DNA of 64,000 bases from Natronosalvus sp042663485 (GTDB lineage Archaea; Halobacteriota; Halobacteria; Halobacteriales; Natrialbaceae): the NCBI GenBank assembly GCA_042663485.1, contig JBHTAF010000001.1, one strand, 5' to 3'. Of this stretch, positions 1-8,465 are shown one piece after another. Both the position numbers and the translations under genes were made by a program. Below the pieces are notes generated by a model. The model did no database searches and was not told the DNA's origin. It was given only the letters and a program-made list of their open reading frames with translations. Every line of letters begins with the position of its first letter. The stretch's first letter is position 1.

Positions 1-278
1 TCGACGCCGGTCGAACGACGAGCGTCGACCTCACCGTTCTCGGAGACGACGGCAACACCGTCGAAGGCGCGACCGTCATCGTCATGAGCGACGACGCCTG
101 GCTGGACTCGGCCGTCAAGGGCGAGACCGGAAGCGACGGCACGGTTACCCTGCGACTCGACCCGACGCTCAGACAGGGCCAGCGAACCGGGACGCTCCAG
201 GTCGACGTCGTCCCGCCGACGAACACCGACTACGTCGACGACCAGTCGAACACCGAAATCGTCGTTATCGAGAACTGA
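1..278 (+). CDS. C-terminal end of a surface/secreted protein with an Ig-like repeat (partial)
   Basis: The frame is open from the window edge (first full codon at base 3) to a TGA at 276-278; the true start lies outside. The visible ~91 residues form one beta-sandwich-like unit with a G-D-D-G-N-T-V-E-G-A-T-V pattern followed by a G-S-D-G-T-V-T-L-R-L strand. This is the usual look of carboxypeptidase-regulatory-like/Ig-like repeats found on haloarchaeal extracellular proteins. No membrane segment or C-terminal sorting signal is present, so any anchor must be N-terminal. The function of the whole protein cannot be inferred. Confidence 0.7.
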   Translation, partial: DAGRTTSVDLTVLGDDGNTVEGATVIVMSDDAWLDSAVKGETGSDGTVTLRLDPTLRQGQRTGTLQVDVVPPTNTDYVDDQSNTEIVVIEN

Positions 279-280
279 GC

Positions 281-1015
281 CTACCCCTCCCACTCGATCC
301 ACTCACGCTCCCAGCCGGTTCGAGACTGGGCACGGCGCGTGGCGTGTTCGACGTCCTCTCGAGCCGTCCGGTTGCGCTCGACGGCCCCGACCTGCTCGCC
401 GTCGACGAGCAGCGGTTCGAACGAGACGGCGCCGAATCGCTCGGTCGTACCGTCGGGACGACGCGCCTCGAGGTGCTGGGGCTGAGCGCCCCGCGGATAC
501 ACGAGCCGGCCGCCCTCGCGACACTGCTCGAGCAAGTCCCTGGGCGGCGAAACGGTCGCCGCCTCGAGTAAAATCCGATCGAACGGCGCGTACGCCGGCA
601 ACCCGCGGGCCCCGTCTCGACAGTCGACGAGGACGCCGCCGTAGCCTGCTCGCTCGAGGTTCTCGCGAGCCTCGTACACCATCGGGCGCGCGATGTCGAC
701 GGCGTGGACGTTGGTCTCGCCGACGAGTTCCGCGAGAACGGCGGCGGTGTAGCCGACGCCGGCGCCGACCACGAGGACGGAGTCGCCGCGTCGGGGGGCG
801 AGCGCCTCGAGGAGTCGTGCGACCGTGCTGGGTGCCAGTACGCGCGTTCCGTGACACTCGTGGGCTCGATCGGCGTAGGCCGCCGACTCGTCCTCGACGA
901 ACTCGTGGCGCGGGACGTCGCGCATGGCGACAGCGAGCGATTCGTCCGCGAGGACGCCTTTCGACTCGTGGACGAGGCCGTCGACCATGTCCTCGCGCAG
1001 TACCGCCGGGTCCAT
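281..1015 (-). CDS. Protein-L-isoaspartate O-methyltransferase-like protein (divergent Pcm paralogue)
   Basis: 244 residues with the Pcm-family layout: an N-terminal helix region with a P-R-H-E-F-V motif near residues 35-40, SAM motif I (VLVVGAGVGYT, about 80-90) and an acidic residue in motif II. The family signature that in true Pcm reads GQTIS-x-P is here HGTRVLAP (about residues 55-62), so the substrate-loop residues are altered. It is probably a SAM-dependent methyltransferase related to Pcm rather than a standard isoaspartyl repair enzyme. It is last in a leftward series of three methyltransferase genes, 62 nt after the preceding one. The ATG at 1015 is taken because upstream residues do not match the family. 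Confidence 0.8.
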   Translation of the reverse strand: MDPAVLREDMVDGLVHESKGVLADESLAVAMRDVPRHEFVEDESAAYADRAHECHGTRVLAPSTVARLLEALAPRRGDSVLVVGAGVGYTAAVLAELVGETNVHAVDIARPMVYEARENLERAGYGGVLVDCRDGARGLPAYAPFDRILLEAATVSPPRDLLEQCREGGRLVYPRGAQPQHLEARRPDGTTERFGAVSFEPLLVDGEQVGAVERNRTAREDVEHATRRAQSRTGWEREWIEWEG

Positions 1016-1077
1016 AGAGACGGTATCGCCGCGACGGTAATCAACGACTCGCTTGCTGTGAGCAACTCGTCGTCACG

Positions 1078-2025
1078 TCAGGCGACCGGGTGCCGTCCAG
1101 CGAGCACCGCGTACGCCGTTCCGGGTACCGACTCGACGGTCCACCGCTCGAGGCCCGCTCGCTCGAACCACTCGCGATACCGATCGGTCGCGTAGACGCG
1201 CCCCGCCGTCGTCTCGAGCAGCATATCCACGGCGGCCCGCGTCGCTGCCGACCCCTCGAGTCGTTCCGCGACGACGAGCCAACCCCCCGGTCCGAGGCCG
1301 TCCACTGCGGCATCGACGAAGGTTTCGTTCGCCGCTGGACCGAGGCGCGACAGCTGATCGATGGCGACGATCAGGTCGAACCGGTCCGCGGTGGCCCCCT
1401 CGAGCGTTTCCGACAACCCATCGGGGATGCTTCCCTCGAGCACGTCCACCGGTTCGCGGGCGAGAATAGCTCGCGAGTCGTCGACGGCTTCCGGGCCGTC
1501 GTACAGCGTGACGTCGACCCCGCGGCGCACGAACTCGACGGCACGGGTCCCCGGCGCACCACCGACCTCTAGGACGCGTCGGGCCTCGGGAGCGACGCGA
1601 ATCGCCGCGGTGACGAGCGCACGGGTCGTCGCCTCGTCCGCGGTCGCTGCCCTGCCGAGACGGTTTCGCCGCTCGGTGTCCGTCTCGGTCGGCCGGTCGT
1701 CGGTCAGGAGCCAGTCGGTCTCGAGGCCGCGGTCCAGCCGATCCAGGGCTGCAGGAAGCGACCCGATGGACCGGACGTCCGTCTTCGCCAGGAAGCCGAG
1801 CGAGCGATTCGTGGGTTCGTACGCGCCTCCGACGTCCTCGAGGAATCCCTCGGCCTCGAGGACGTCGACGAGCGTCTCGGCCGCGCGTTCGCTCAGGTCG
1901 GTTTCGCTCGCCAGGTCGGTCGGCGTGTCCGCGGTGGTCATCAGCGCCTCGAGCGCGCCGGTCTCGCGGGCGGCGCGCAGGAGCAAGCAGAGTTCGAGCG
2001 ATGGCGTTGCGCGTGGCTGTGACAT
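1078..2025 (-). CDS. SAM-dependent methyltransferase with N-terminal winged-helix-like domain
   Basis: 315 residues from the ATG at 2025. Residues ~8-75 resemble the dimerisation/winged-helix domain of plant-type O-methyltransferases (A-L-M-T-T-A-D-T-P-T-D-L-A, then L-E-A-E-G-F-L-E). A Rossmann methyltransferase follows, with motif I RVLEVGGAPGT (about 150-160) and a D-G-P-E segment as motif II. The substrate is not evident. A much longer frame continues upstream, but it is arginine-rich shadow of the pcm gene, so the start is placed at MSQPRATPS. It lies between two Pcm-family genes on the same strand, 71 nt after pcm, suggesting a common transcript. Confidence 0.8.
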   Translation of the reverse strand: MSQPRATPSLELCLLLRAARETGALEALMTTADTPTDLASETDLSERAAETLVDVLEAEGFLEDVGGAYEPTNRSLGFLAKTDVRSIGSLPAALDRLDRGLETDWLLTDDRPTETDTERRNRLGRAATADEATTRALVTAAIRVAPEARRVLEVGGAPGTRAVEFVRRGVDVTLYDGPEAVDDSRAILAREPVDVLEGSIPDGLSETLEGATADRFDLIVAIDQLSRLGPAANETFVDAAVDGLGPGGWLVVAERLEGSAATRAAVDMLLETTAGRVYATDRYREWFERAGLERWTVESVPGTAYAVLAGRHPVA

Positions 2026-2096
2026 GTCGTCTCTGGTCGTCGATGGTGCGCCGGGTCGAAAAAGCACGCGTACTCGTTCGCCGGTCGCCGTTTCTC

Positions 2097-2747
2097 TCAG
2101 CCACGCATTCGAACGAACCGCACCGCCCCGCGGTCCTCGCGCTCGAGGGAGCCGTCCTCGCGCTTTCGAGCGAACGTCAGCGTCTGGGAGCCCAGCCCGC
2201 CCTCGAGCGGCGCGAGGAGTCGACCGCCCGGACGGACCTGCTCGACGACCGGGTCGGGGAACGCGGAAGCCGCGCAGGTCAGGTAGGCCGCGTCGTAGGG
2301 TGCGTGCTCGGGCCATCCGTCGCGCCCGTCGCCGGTCCGGACGTCGACGTCTCCGTAGCCGAGGTCGGCGAGGCGACCTCGCGCGTCGTCGGCGAGTTCG
2401 GGATCGTACTCGACGCTGTAGACGTTGTCGGCGCCGACCAGTTCGGCGGTGATCGCAGCGTGGTAGCCACACCCCGTGCCGATCTCGAGGACGGCGTCGT
2501 CGGATTCGAGGGCGAGTTCGTCGGCCATGACGGCGACCATGTGCGGGGCGCTGATCGTCTGGCCGTTGCCGATGGGGAGGGGACGATCGACGTATGCGTT
2601 CGTCTGCCGGTCGTCGGGGACGAACGCGTGCCGGGGGACGGCCTCGAGCGCCGACTTGACGCGGTCGTCGATTTCGTTTCGGGCGGCGACGGTCTCGGCG
2701 AGTCGTTCGCGTTCGTCGCGTCGGTCTCGGGAGGTGTCGTGCGTCAT
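2097..2747 (-). CDS. pcm: Protein-L-isoaspartate O-methyltransferase
   Basis: 216 residues, normal for archaeal Pcm, which methylates L-isoaspartyl residues in age-damaged proteins so they can revert to aspartate. The family signature is intact: PIGNGQTISAPHMV at about residues 58-71, then SAM motif I VLEIGTGCGYHAA (86-98) and the C-terminal F-V-R-M-R segment. A charged N-terminal helix (residues 1-30) is typical of haloarchaeal versions. It is first in the leftward methyltransferase group and follows the HVO_0476-type gene by 67 nt. In contrast to the paralogue at 281-1015, all signature residues are present. Confidence 0.93.
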   Translation of the reverse strand: MTHDTSRDRRDERERLAETVAARNEIDDRVKSALEAVPRHAFVPDDRQTNAYVDRPLPIGNGQTISAPHMVAVMADELALESDDAVLEIGTGCGYHAAITAELVGADNVYSVEYDPELADDARGRLADLGYGDVDVRTGDGRDGWPEHAPYDAAYLTCAASAFPDPVVEQVRPGGRLLAPLEGGLGSQTLTFARKREDGSLEREDRGAVRFVRMRG

Positions 2748-2814
2748 GGCCTCGTTCTCGATATGAGTCGGAGTCGTTATCGCGAGTTGAGCGTGCGCAG
2801 GAGCGGGAAACTCG

Positions 2815-3480
2815 TTACCAGGCCGACCAGGCCGTGCTCGTCTCGTCGTAGGCGTAGACCCGCTTGACGTCCTTCGCGAAGGCCATGTCGCCGGGCTCCT
2901 CGAAGCGGTCCCGGTGGTAGCCCTCGGCGTCGCCGCGGACGACGAACGCGTCGATCTCGAACTCGTCGTCGCCGAAGGAGTCGGTCTCCCCGACGGTGAA
3001 CTCGTAGTCCCCGGGAACGTAGACGGTGAGACTCCGGCTATCCTCTCGCCGGCCGTCCTGGGGGTGGATCGTGACGTTGACCGAGACGTTGTCGACCTCG
3101 CGGGTCCAGACGGTCACGGCCTCGTCGGCGGGTGCCGACTCGACGCGTTTGTCCCTCTCGAGTTCGACGCTCGTGACCCGGACGGTCGCGAGCACGTCAT
3201 CGGTCTCGAGGAGGAACTCGTCGCCCACCTCGACGGTCTCGTCCTCGGGCGTGGTCACGTTCGCGGTGAAGGACTCGCCGTCCTGGGAGACGACGACGTC
3301 GAGGGTCACCTCGCGGTCGGGTTCGGGCTGGATCTTGTGGACGTGGCCGCACTCGCCACAGCGGACGGTGAGGCTGCCGCCGCCGGGCGAGAGCACCTCG
3401 TGGACCGTCTCGAGGTCGGGCGAACACGACGGACAGGGCGTCGGGATGCGGTCCTGGTCCTGGGCGTGGGTATCGCTCAT
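2815..3480 (-). CDS. HVO_0476 family zinc finger protein
   Basis: 221 residues. An N-terminal four-cysteine zinc finger (CPSC at 16-19, CGEC at 41-44) resembles ribosomal or transcription-factor ribbons. It is followed by an acidic all-beta region of about 170 residues with OB/translation-factor-like alternation and a conserved ending Y-A-Y-D-E-T. This matches the haloarchaeal HVO_0476 family, whose role is unknown; a nucleic-acid or translation role is a guess from the ribbon. The start ATG at 3480 has a weak TATA-like stretch (TTTTAC on the minus strand, about 3506-3511) some 28 nt upstream, which fits a leaderless transcript. Confidence 0.85.
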   Translation of the reverse strand: MSDTHAQDQDRIPTPCPSCSPDLETVHEVLSPGGGSLTVRCGECGHVHKIQPEPDREVTLDVVVSQDGESFTANVTTPEDETVEVGDEFLLETDDVLATVRVTSVELERDKRVESAPADEAVTVWTREVDNVSVNVTIHPQDGRREDSRSLTVYVPGDYEFTVGETDSFGDDEFEIDAFVVRGDAEGYHRDRFEEPGDMAFAKDVKRVYAYDETSTAWSAW

Positions 3481-3867
3481 AGCACGCCCCTACAGGCTCC
3501 GGGCGTAAAAGACGATTGAAGCGGGTCCGGCGCTCGAGGAGGGTTCCCCACACACTGCATGGCCACGGACCACCCGCCGTGGCGCGCGCCGAGCCGTGGC
3601 GAACCGTCAGTGAGCCGTGGGTCGACTCATGCAAGGGATTCGCGAGCCAGCGGCGAGCGAAGCGGCTGGGGAGGGCGAGGCGGCTAGAGAGGGTGAGGCC
3701 TGCGTTCGTGGTTGCTCTCGAGCGAGACCGGGGCTCGAGGGGCGAGTTACCTGGGAAGACAAGCCCTCGAGACGGCAGAATCGACAGTCGACGACTCGAA
3801 GACGGCGTGATGACAGGCGTCTCGAGACGAAAACGCCGAGAACATCCACGGAGACGCCCCAAAACGA
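3481..3867. other. Intergenic region without recognised gene
   Basis: 387 bp between two leftward genes. It contains a 6-bp inverted repeat CCACGG/CCGTGG (3563-3568 and 3577-3582) and purine-rich low-complexity sequence around 3640-3720 with repeated gaGGCGGCT/GGGAGGGC words. Several short open frames exist on both strands, but none has a promoter-like TATA at proper spacing or a recognisable product. I see no RNA gene. Confidence 0.5.
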
Positions 3868-4818
3868 CTACTCGCCCGTCGGCAGCGCCACTTCCTCGCC
3901 GTCGGCGTACACCGTCGGCTCGCGGAGAATCCCGTCGAGGTGAATCGGTGCCTCCACGTCGCCGCCGATCCCCGCATCGTCGCCGATCGCGATGTGGACC
4001 GTCCCGGCCGCCTTCTCGTCCAGCAGGACGCTTCCGACCAGCGTCGTCACCGCGACGTTCGTCCCGATACCCAGTTCCGCCAGGTTGTACGCCGCGTCGC
4101 CGACCTCCTCGGCCGCCGTCTCGACCGTCTCGCGGATCTCCGAATCCGAAATCCGGGTGACGAGGCCGTCTTCGACCTCGAACTCGAGCGTCTGACCTGG
4201 CTCGAGCAACCCGTGGGGCATCATGGTCCCGTCGACGACGAAGGTCCCGTCGGCGGTTTCGGGGCTGACGAACACCTCGCCGGCGGGGAGATTCGACATT
4301 CGGCCGGGTTCGTGGACGATGCCGGTGTCCGAGAGGAACTGCCGGTCGCCGATGCCGAACGTGACGTCGGTGCCGATTGACGTCGTCACGCGAACCTCGT
4401 CGGCACCATCGACCTGCTCGCGAACGTCCGCACAGTGGGCCGCGATCGTCTCGTAGTCGGCGTCCAGGCCGGTGGTGAAGACGTCCTCGGTGATTCCCGG
4501 GAGGGTCGCGACGCGAGCGCCGGCCTCGTTGGCCTCCGTTCGTGCCCGAGTGTGGCTCAGGCTCTTGCTCGTCGGCGCGAGGACGACGTCCGCGTCGGCC
4601 ATCGCGGCCGCTACGGGCGCTGGTGGCTCGCCGCCGTGGGTCTCCCCCGGCGGATAGCGCACGATCACCGCGTCGTCGGTGATCTCGCTCGCCACCTCGT
4701 AGAGGGCCGCCCCGATCTGGACCCGCTTGTCGTCGGTAACGACGACGCACGATTCGTCGGGCTCGAGAGCCAGGCACTGTCGAACGGCGGTCTCAGCAGG
4801 TGATCGAAGATCCGTCAT
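3868..4818 (-). CDS. AmpS/aminopeptidase-T-like (COG2309) protein
   Basis: 316 residues from ATG 4818; an in-frame upstream extension of 15 residues to 4863 is less likely because it lacks family similarity. The chain shows the pattern of the leucyl aminopeptidase T/AmpS superfamily: a small N-terminal alpha/beta domain, then D-V-T-F-G-I-G-D-R-Q, E-P-G-R-M-S-N-L-P-A-G-E-V-F and a G-T-M-M-P-H-G-L-L stretch carrying likely metal-binding or catalytic Glu/His residues. Members are metal-dependent peptidases or uncharacterised homologues, and the exact substrate is unknown. It is third in a leftward unit with the MinD-like ATPase, 48 nt after that gene's stop. Confidence 0.75.
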   Translation of the reverse strand: MTDLRSPAETAVRQCLALEPDESCVVVTDDKRVQIGAALYEVASEITDDAVIVRYPPGETHGGEPPAPVAAAMADADVVLAPTSKSLSHTRARTEANEAGARVATLPGITEDVFTTGLDADYETIAAHCADVREQVDGADEVRVTTSIGTDVTFGIGDRQFLSDTGIVHEPGRMSNLPAGEVFVSPETADGTFVVDGTMMPHGLLEPGQTLEFEVEDGLVTRISDSEIRETVETAAEEVGDAAYNLAELGIGTNVAVTTLVGSVLLDEKAAGTVHIAIGDDAGIGGDVEAPIHLDGILREPTVYADGEEVALPTGE

Positions 4819-4866
4819 GGATACAGATCGACGGACGGTTCGGAAAGGTGTTCCGGACGGCAAAAA

Positions 4867-5571
4867 TTACAGGGCATCGACGTGTTCGGAATACCGACGA
4901 CCACGGCGTTCGATCATCCGTGAGAGTGCCTCGAGCGCGTCGAGCGCGGGGCACTCGGGCGCAACCGCGCGAAGCGGGCGCCCCAACGACTGCGCCTCGG
5001 TGATCGCCGGTCGCGTCTCGATCCGCACTACCGGGGCGCCGAAGTGGCGCTCGACGGAATCGAGCAGGCGTTCGTCCCGGCGAGAGCGCGATCGGTTGAC
5101 CACGACCGCCGCGATCGGCGTCTCGAGCGCCAGGGCGAGCTGGTGGGTTCGATACGCGTCGTGGATGGCGACCTTAGATGGCGTCGTGACGAGCATCGCC
5201 GCGTCCGCGCTCGCGAGTTGTACTCCCACGTCGCGGGCCAGTCCGGCCGGGCAGTCGACGACGACGCGGCCGAAGCGTCGGTCGAGTGCGTCCACGACGC
5301 GTGGGAGTTCGGCGAGGTCCGACGCTCGAGCGCCCTCGAGGGTGCGACCGCAGGGGAGGATCCGGACGGGCCCGGTCGAATCGACGGCGTCCAGGGGCGT
5401 CGCCCGGCCGACGAGAACGTCGTGGAGGTCCGGACCGCGTCCGGATCCCGTCGGGAGGTCGGCGGCGGCGAGGTCCGCGTCGACGACGACCGCTCCGAGT
5501 TCGGCGCCGAGGTTCAACGCCATCGTCGACTTGCCGACGCCGCCTTTTCCGCCGGCGACGGCGACGATCAT
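4867..5571 (-). CDS. MinD/ParA-family P-loop ATPase
   Basis: 234 residues. It has the deviant Walker A motif GGKGGVGKST (7-16) with signature lysine, Walker A' VVVDADLAAADLP (~28-40) and switch II VVVDCPAG. The chain ends without an obvious amphipathic membrane-targeting helix, so it is MinD-like but not demonstrably membrane-tethered. Haloarchaea carry several MinD homologues that position motility or surface structures rather than the divisome. The start overlaps the stop of the upstream small gene by 4 nt (ATGA on the minus strand), so translation is probably coupled. Its cargo is unknown. Confidence 0.88.
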   Translation of the reverse strand: MIVAVAGGKGGVGKSTMALNLGAELGAVVVDADLAAADLPTGSGRGPDLHDVLVGRATPLDAVDSTGPVRILPCGRTLEGARASDLAELPRVVDALDRRFGRVVVDCPAGLARDVGVQLASADAAMLVTTPSKVAIHDAYRTHQLALALETPIAAVVVNRSRSRRDERLLDSVERHFGAPVVRIETRPAITEAQSLGRPLRAVAPECPALDALEALSRMIERRGRRYSEHVDAL

Positions 5572-6242
5572 CGTTCCAGGGGATCTCGAGGGAGGTGGGT
5601 AACTCGAGAGGGGCAGGGTATTCGAGATGAGTTGGTGTCTCCAGCGGAGTTGATGACTCGAGAACGGTCCGCGGACTCGGGGGGAGCACCAGTATCGTGG
5701 CCGGGTTCGGGATCACGATCCAAATCTCGCGCGGCATCGGAATCCCAACTGGAGCCACCGTCCAGAACCGCACCGACCGGCGCCCACGGCGCGAGCGACG
5801 CCAGGACGTCGTCCGGTCGGACCGGTCCGTTCTCGCCGTCCGCCCGTTCGGCCGATACGAGTTCGACTGGCGACTCGAGTGTCGCCTCGAGGTCGGTTCG
5901 AACGTCGGTGGGACCGGTGGTTCGACCATCGGTTCGAGCGTCAGTGATATCGGCGGATCCGTCGGACGCCAGCGTCCGCTCGACCGTCGTCGCATCGTCG
6001 ACCGCCTCGGACACCGGCGTCGCGAATCCGAACCCCCGGCGACGGCCGGGCTCGAGACGGGCCGTCCACTCGTCGTTCGACCACCTGGCCGTCGTCCCCT
6101 CACCGTTTCGCGGCGCCCACGTCGGTCCGGGCACGGCACTTCGCACGCGGACGCGCTGGGGCGTCGTGTACGTGTTCCACACCGTCGCGCAGACGAACGC
6201 CACCCCGGAGACGGTCGTCGCCGTCGCCTCAACCTCGACCAT
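5568..6242 (-). CDS. Haloarchaeal protein of unknown function (DUF7857-like)
   Basis: 224 residues. The N-terminal ~85 residues are beta-rich (T-P-Q-R-V-R-V, W-S-N-D-E-W-T, L-E-P-G-R-R-R-G-F-G-F-A-T-P). This resembles a haloarchaeal family that I believe is filed as DUF7857, always next to MinD-like ATPase genes. The C-terminal half is low-complexity and acidic. The ATG at 6242 is chosen because a clear TATA box, TTTAAATA on the minus strand (about 6264-6271), lies 25 nt upstream, giving a leaderless message. It overlaps the MinD-like gene by 4 nt, implying joint function; nothing more can be said. Confidence 0.7.
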   Translation of the reverse strand: MVEVEATATTVSGVAFVCATVWNTYTTPQRVRVRSAVPGPTWAPRNGEGTTARWSNDEWTARLEPGRRRGFGFATPVSEAVDDATTVERTLASDGSADITDARTDGRTTGPTDVRTDLEATLESPVELVSAERADGENGPVRPDDVLASLAPWAPVGAVLDGGSSWDSDAARDLDRDPEPGHDTGAPPESADRSRVINSAGDTNSSRIPCPSRVTHLPRDPLER

Positions 6243-6445
6243 GGTCGTTCCTGTCGCCCACTGGTATTTAAACTCGAGCACGGTAGCTTCCCGACGATAC
6301 GGCGGCTTCCCGACGGCACGGCGCTCGAGACTGGGGTCGACGATGGATCGGCGAACGGTAAGGCTGGCGAGTGCGAGGCAGCGAACTCGAGGCGACTGCG
6401 ACCGAGATCCGAACGATCAAATCCGTGAGTCCACTGGGGACGGGC

Positions 6446-7360
6446 ATGGAGGTTCTGCTCCGGTTGCTGGCGTTGCTCGCCGTCGTGCTCGCCGGGGCCG
6501 GACTCCGATCGGCCGGGATCCTCGACGCGACGCGGACGACGCGGCTGAACGCCGCCACCTACTACGTCGCGCTGCCGGCCCTGATCTTCGTCGCCACCTA
6601 CGACCAGGCGATCGCGTCGCTGCTCTCGCCGGCCCTCTTCGTCGGCATCGTCGCCGTCCTGGCGACCACGGCGGCGCTGGCGTGGGCCGTCCACCGCAAT
6701 CGCGACTCGAGCGCCCGGCGGAGCGTCGCCGTCGTCCAGTCGTACCACTCGAACCTGGGCTACCTGGGGATTCCACTCGTGGCGGCGACTTTCGATGCGA
6801 GCGTAACCGCGATCGCGAGCGTGATCCTCGGCATCGCGACGCTGCTTCAGGCGCCCCTGACGATCACGATTCTCGTGGCGTTCAACGGGGCCGAAACGAG
6901 CGCGAGACGCCAGTTCGTTCGACTCCTCGGGAACCCCGTCCTGGTCGCACTGGTCGCCGGCATGGTCGTCGGCTCGCTGGGCCTCTCGGTGCCAGGGCCG
7001 TTCGTCACTGGCCTCGACGCACTCGCCACCCTGGCGCTTCCGCTCGCGCTCGTCTGCGTCGGCGCCTCCCTCGAGTTCGATCTTCCCGAACTCGATCCCG
7101 TCGCGACCGGTGCCGTGACCGCGATGAAGGTCGCGGTCATGCCCGCCGTCGCCTGGGTGGTCTTCTCCGCGCTGGCGGTCGACGGCGCGACGTTCACCGC
7201 CGCGGTCGTCATGCTGGCGATGCCGACGGCCGTCTCCACGTATGTCTTCTCGAGCGAACTCGGCGGCGACGAACGGTTCGCCTCGCTCAACGTCTTCGTG
7301 ACGACGGTCGCGTCCGTGTTGACGCTGTTCGTCGTTATCGCGCTCGTCGGCGGCGCGTAA
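6446..7360 (+). CDS. AEC-family (auxin efflux carrier-like) transporter
   Basis: 304 residues, almost wholly hydrophobic, with about ten predicted membrane segments in two repeated halves. Features match the AEC/BART superfamily: an N-terminal hairpin (L-A-G-A-G-L-R-S-A-G-I-L), then Y-Y-V-A-L-P-A-L-I-F, a G-Y-L-G-I-P-L motif at the first broken helix and T-L-P-L-A-like residues in the second half. Bacterial and archaeal members export or import small organic acids or malonate; no specificity can be read here. The ATG at 6446 begins the first hydrophobic helix; the 25 upstream in-frame residues are not membrane-like and are excluded. Confidence 0.82.
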   Translation: MEVLLRLLALLAVVLAGAGLRSAGILDATRTTRLNAATYYVALPALIFVATYDQAIASLLSPALFVGIVAVLATTAALAWAVHRNRDSSARRSVAVVQSYHSNLGYLGIPLVAATFDASVTAIASVILGIATLLQAPLTITILVAFNGAETSARRQFVRLLGNPVLVALVAGMVVGSLGLSVPGPFVTGLDALATLALPLALVCVGASLEFDLPELDPVATGAVTAMKVAVMPAVAWVVFSALAVDGATFTAAVVMLAMPTAVSTYVFSSELGGDERFASLNVFVTTVASVLTLFVVIALVGGA

Positions 7361-7404
7361 ACGCGTCGGCGATTCGAGAGACGGCGCGACGAAACGGCCG
7401 AACC

Positions 7405-7412
7405 GTATATAG
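7405..7412 (+). promoter_or_regulatory. TATA box for moxR
   Basis: GTATATAG sits 27 nt (centre) before the ATG at 7435, after an A-rich BRE-like GAAACGG. The spacing predicts a leaderless or very short-leader transcript. Confidence 0.6.
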
Positions 7413-7434
7413 TGCTCCCGCGGTGACAGCAGGC

Positions 7435-8388
7435 ATGAACGTTCCCAAGGCCGCGCGAACCGGCGAGGCCACCCTCGAGGAGATCCAGACCGCCGTCGTC
7501 GGGGAGTCCGAGCGACTCGAGACGATACTGACCGCCATCCTCGCGCAGGGCCACGTCCTGCTCGAGGACGTCCCCGGGACGGGGAAGACGCTCACCGCCC
7601 AGACGATCGCAACGGCGCTCGACCTCGAGTTCAACCGCGTCCAGTTCACGCCCGACTTGCTCCCGGCGGACATCACGGGAACGCACATCTACAACGAACA
7701 CGACGCAACTTTTGAGTTCGAACGCGGTCCGATCTTCGCGAACGTCGTCCTCGCCGACGAAATCAACCGCGCGCCGCCGAAGACCCAGGCCGCCCTACTC
7801 GAGGCGATGGGCGAGGGGCAGGTGTCGGTAGCCGGGGACACGTACGACCTGCCGGAGCCGTTTTTCGTTATCGCGACTCAGAACCCCGTCGAGCAGGAGG
7901 GGACGTTCCCGCTCCCGGAGGCCCAGATCGACCGGTTCATGGTCAAGACGTCGATGGGGTACCCCGACCGCGACGGCGAGTTGACGCTGATCGATCGCCG
8001 GGCGAGTCGCCACTCGCGGACGCCCACGGTCGAGCCCGTCGTCGACCGCGAGGCGGTGCTGGCGCTACAGGACGTTCCCGAGACGGTGACCGTCGATCCC
8101 GCCATCCGGGCGTACCTGATCGACGTTTGCCGGGCGACCCGTACCGACGACCGCGTCCAGGTCGGCGTCTCGCCGCGAGGCATTCAGCGACTGTTCGAGG
8201 CCAGTCGGGCACGGGCGGTGCTCGCCGGACGGGACTACGTCGCTCCAGAGGACGTTCACGCGGTCGTGCACCCGATCCTCGACCATCGACTGGTGCTGAC
8301 GACCGAGGCGGACGTTCGCGGCGTCGACCGGGGAACGGTGATTGACAGCGCGCTCAACGGCGTTCAGGTGCCGTCGATGGGCGAGTGA
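7435..8388 (+). CDS. MoxR-family AAA+ ATPase
   Basis: 317 residues. Walker A is VPGTGKT (46-52), Walker B is VVLADEINRAPPKTQ (from ~104), and sensor-1 FFVIATQNPVEQEGTFPLPEAQ follows; the lid domain includes G-V-S-P-R-G sensor-2. MoxR ATPases act as chaperones that insert cofactors or remodel complexes together with VWA-domain partners. Here the usual neighbours (DUF58, VWA or transglutaminase-like genes) are missing: upstream is a transporter, downstream a gene-free stretch and a nuclease gene on the other strand. The gene therefore seems to be transcribed alone from its own TATA box. A longer in-frame reading upstream is not coding. Confidence 0.92.
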   Translation: MNVPKAARTGEATLEEIQTAVVGESERLETILTAILAQGHVLLEDVPGTGKTLTAQTIATALDLEFNRVQFTPDLLPADITGTHIYNEHDATFEFERGPIFANVVLADEINRAPPKTQAALLEAMGEGQVSVAGDTYDLPEPFFVIATQNPVEQEGTFPLPEAQIDRFMVKTSMGYPDRDGELTLIDRRASRHSRTPTVEPVVDREAVLALQDVPETVTVDPAIRAYLIDVCRATRTDDRVQVGVSPRGIQRLFEASRARAVLAGRDYVAPEDVHAVVHPILDHRLVLTTEADVRGVDRGTVIDSALNGVQVPSMGE

Positions 8389-8398
8389 GGGGCAAGGA

Positions 8399-8440
8399 GC
8401 TCGAGGGGTTCGGTGACCGACTGGCTCGAGGGGTTCGGTG
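8399..8440 (+). repeat. Short direct repeat downstream of moxR
   Basis: GCTCGAGGGGTTCGGTG occurs at 8399-8415 and again at 8424-8440 (17 bp identical, 25-bp period) in the non-coding stretch after moxR. No function is evident. Confidence 0.6.
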
Positions 8441-8448
8441 GTAGTACT

Positions 8449-8465
8449 ATAGATTTTATATCTAT
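8449..8465. repeat. AT-rich perfect inverted repeat
   Basis: ATAGAT-tttat-ATCTAT forms a 6-bp dyad with 5-nt spacer in a TA-rich island inside otherwise GC-rich DNA between the convergent moxR and NYN genes. It could be a protein-binding site or a weak bidirectional terminator. The ATG inside it opens only a short unlikely frame. The rest of the 255-bp gap 8389-8643 shows no gene. Confidence 0.45.

Noticed and set aside
2026..2472. Long N-terminal extension of the methyltransferase at 1078
   Set aside because: Antisense-like Arg-rich sequence inside pcm; the normal N-terminus begins at 2025.
3481..3867. Possible gene or RNA in the gap before the aminopeptidase
   Set aside because: Only low-complexity purine-rich repeats and one short dyad; no promoter spacing or coding signal.
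5044..7434. Very long plus-strand open frame running into moxR
   Set aside because: It is an arginine-rich shadow of genes on the other strand; the family similarity and TATA box start only at 7435.
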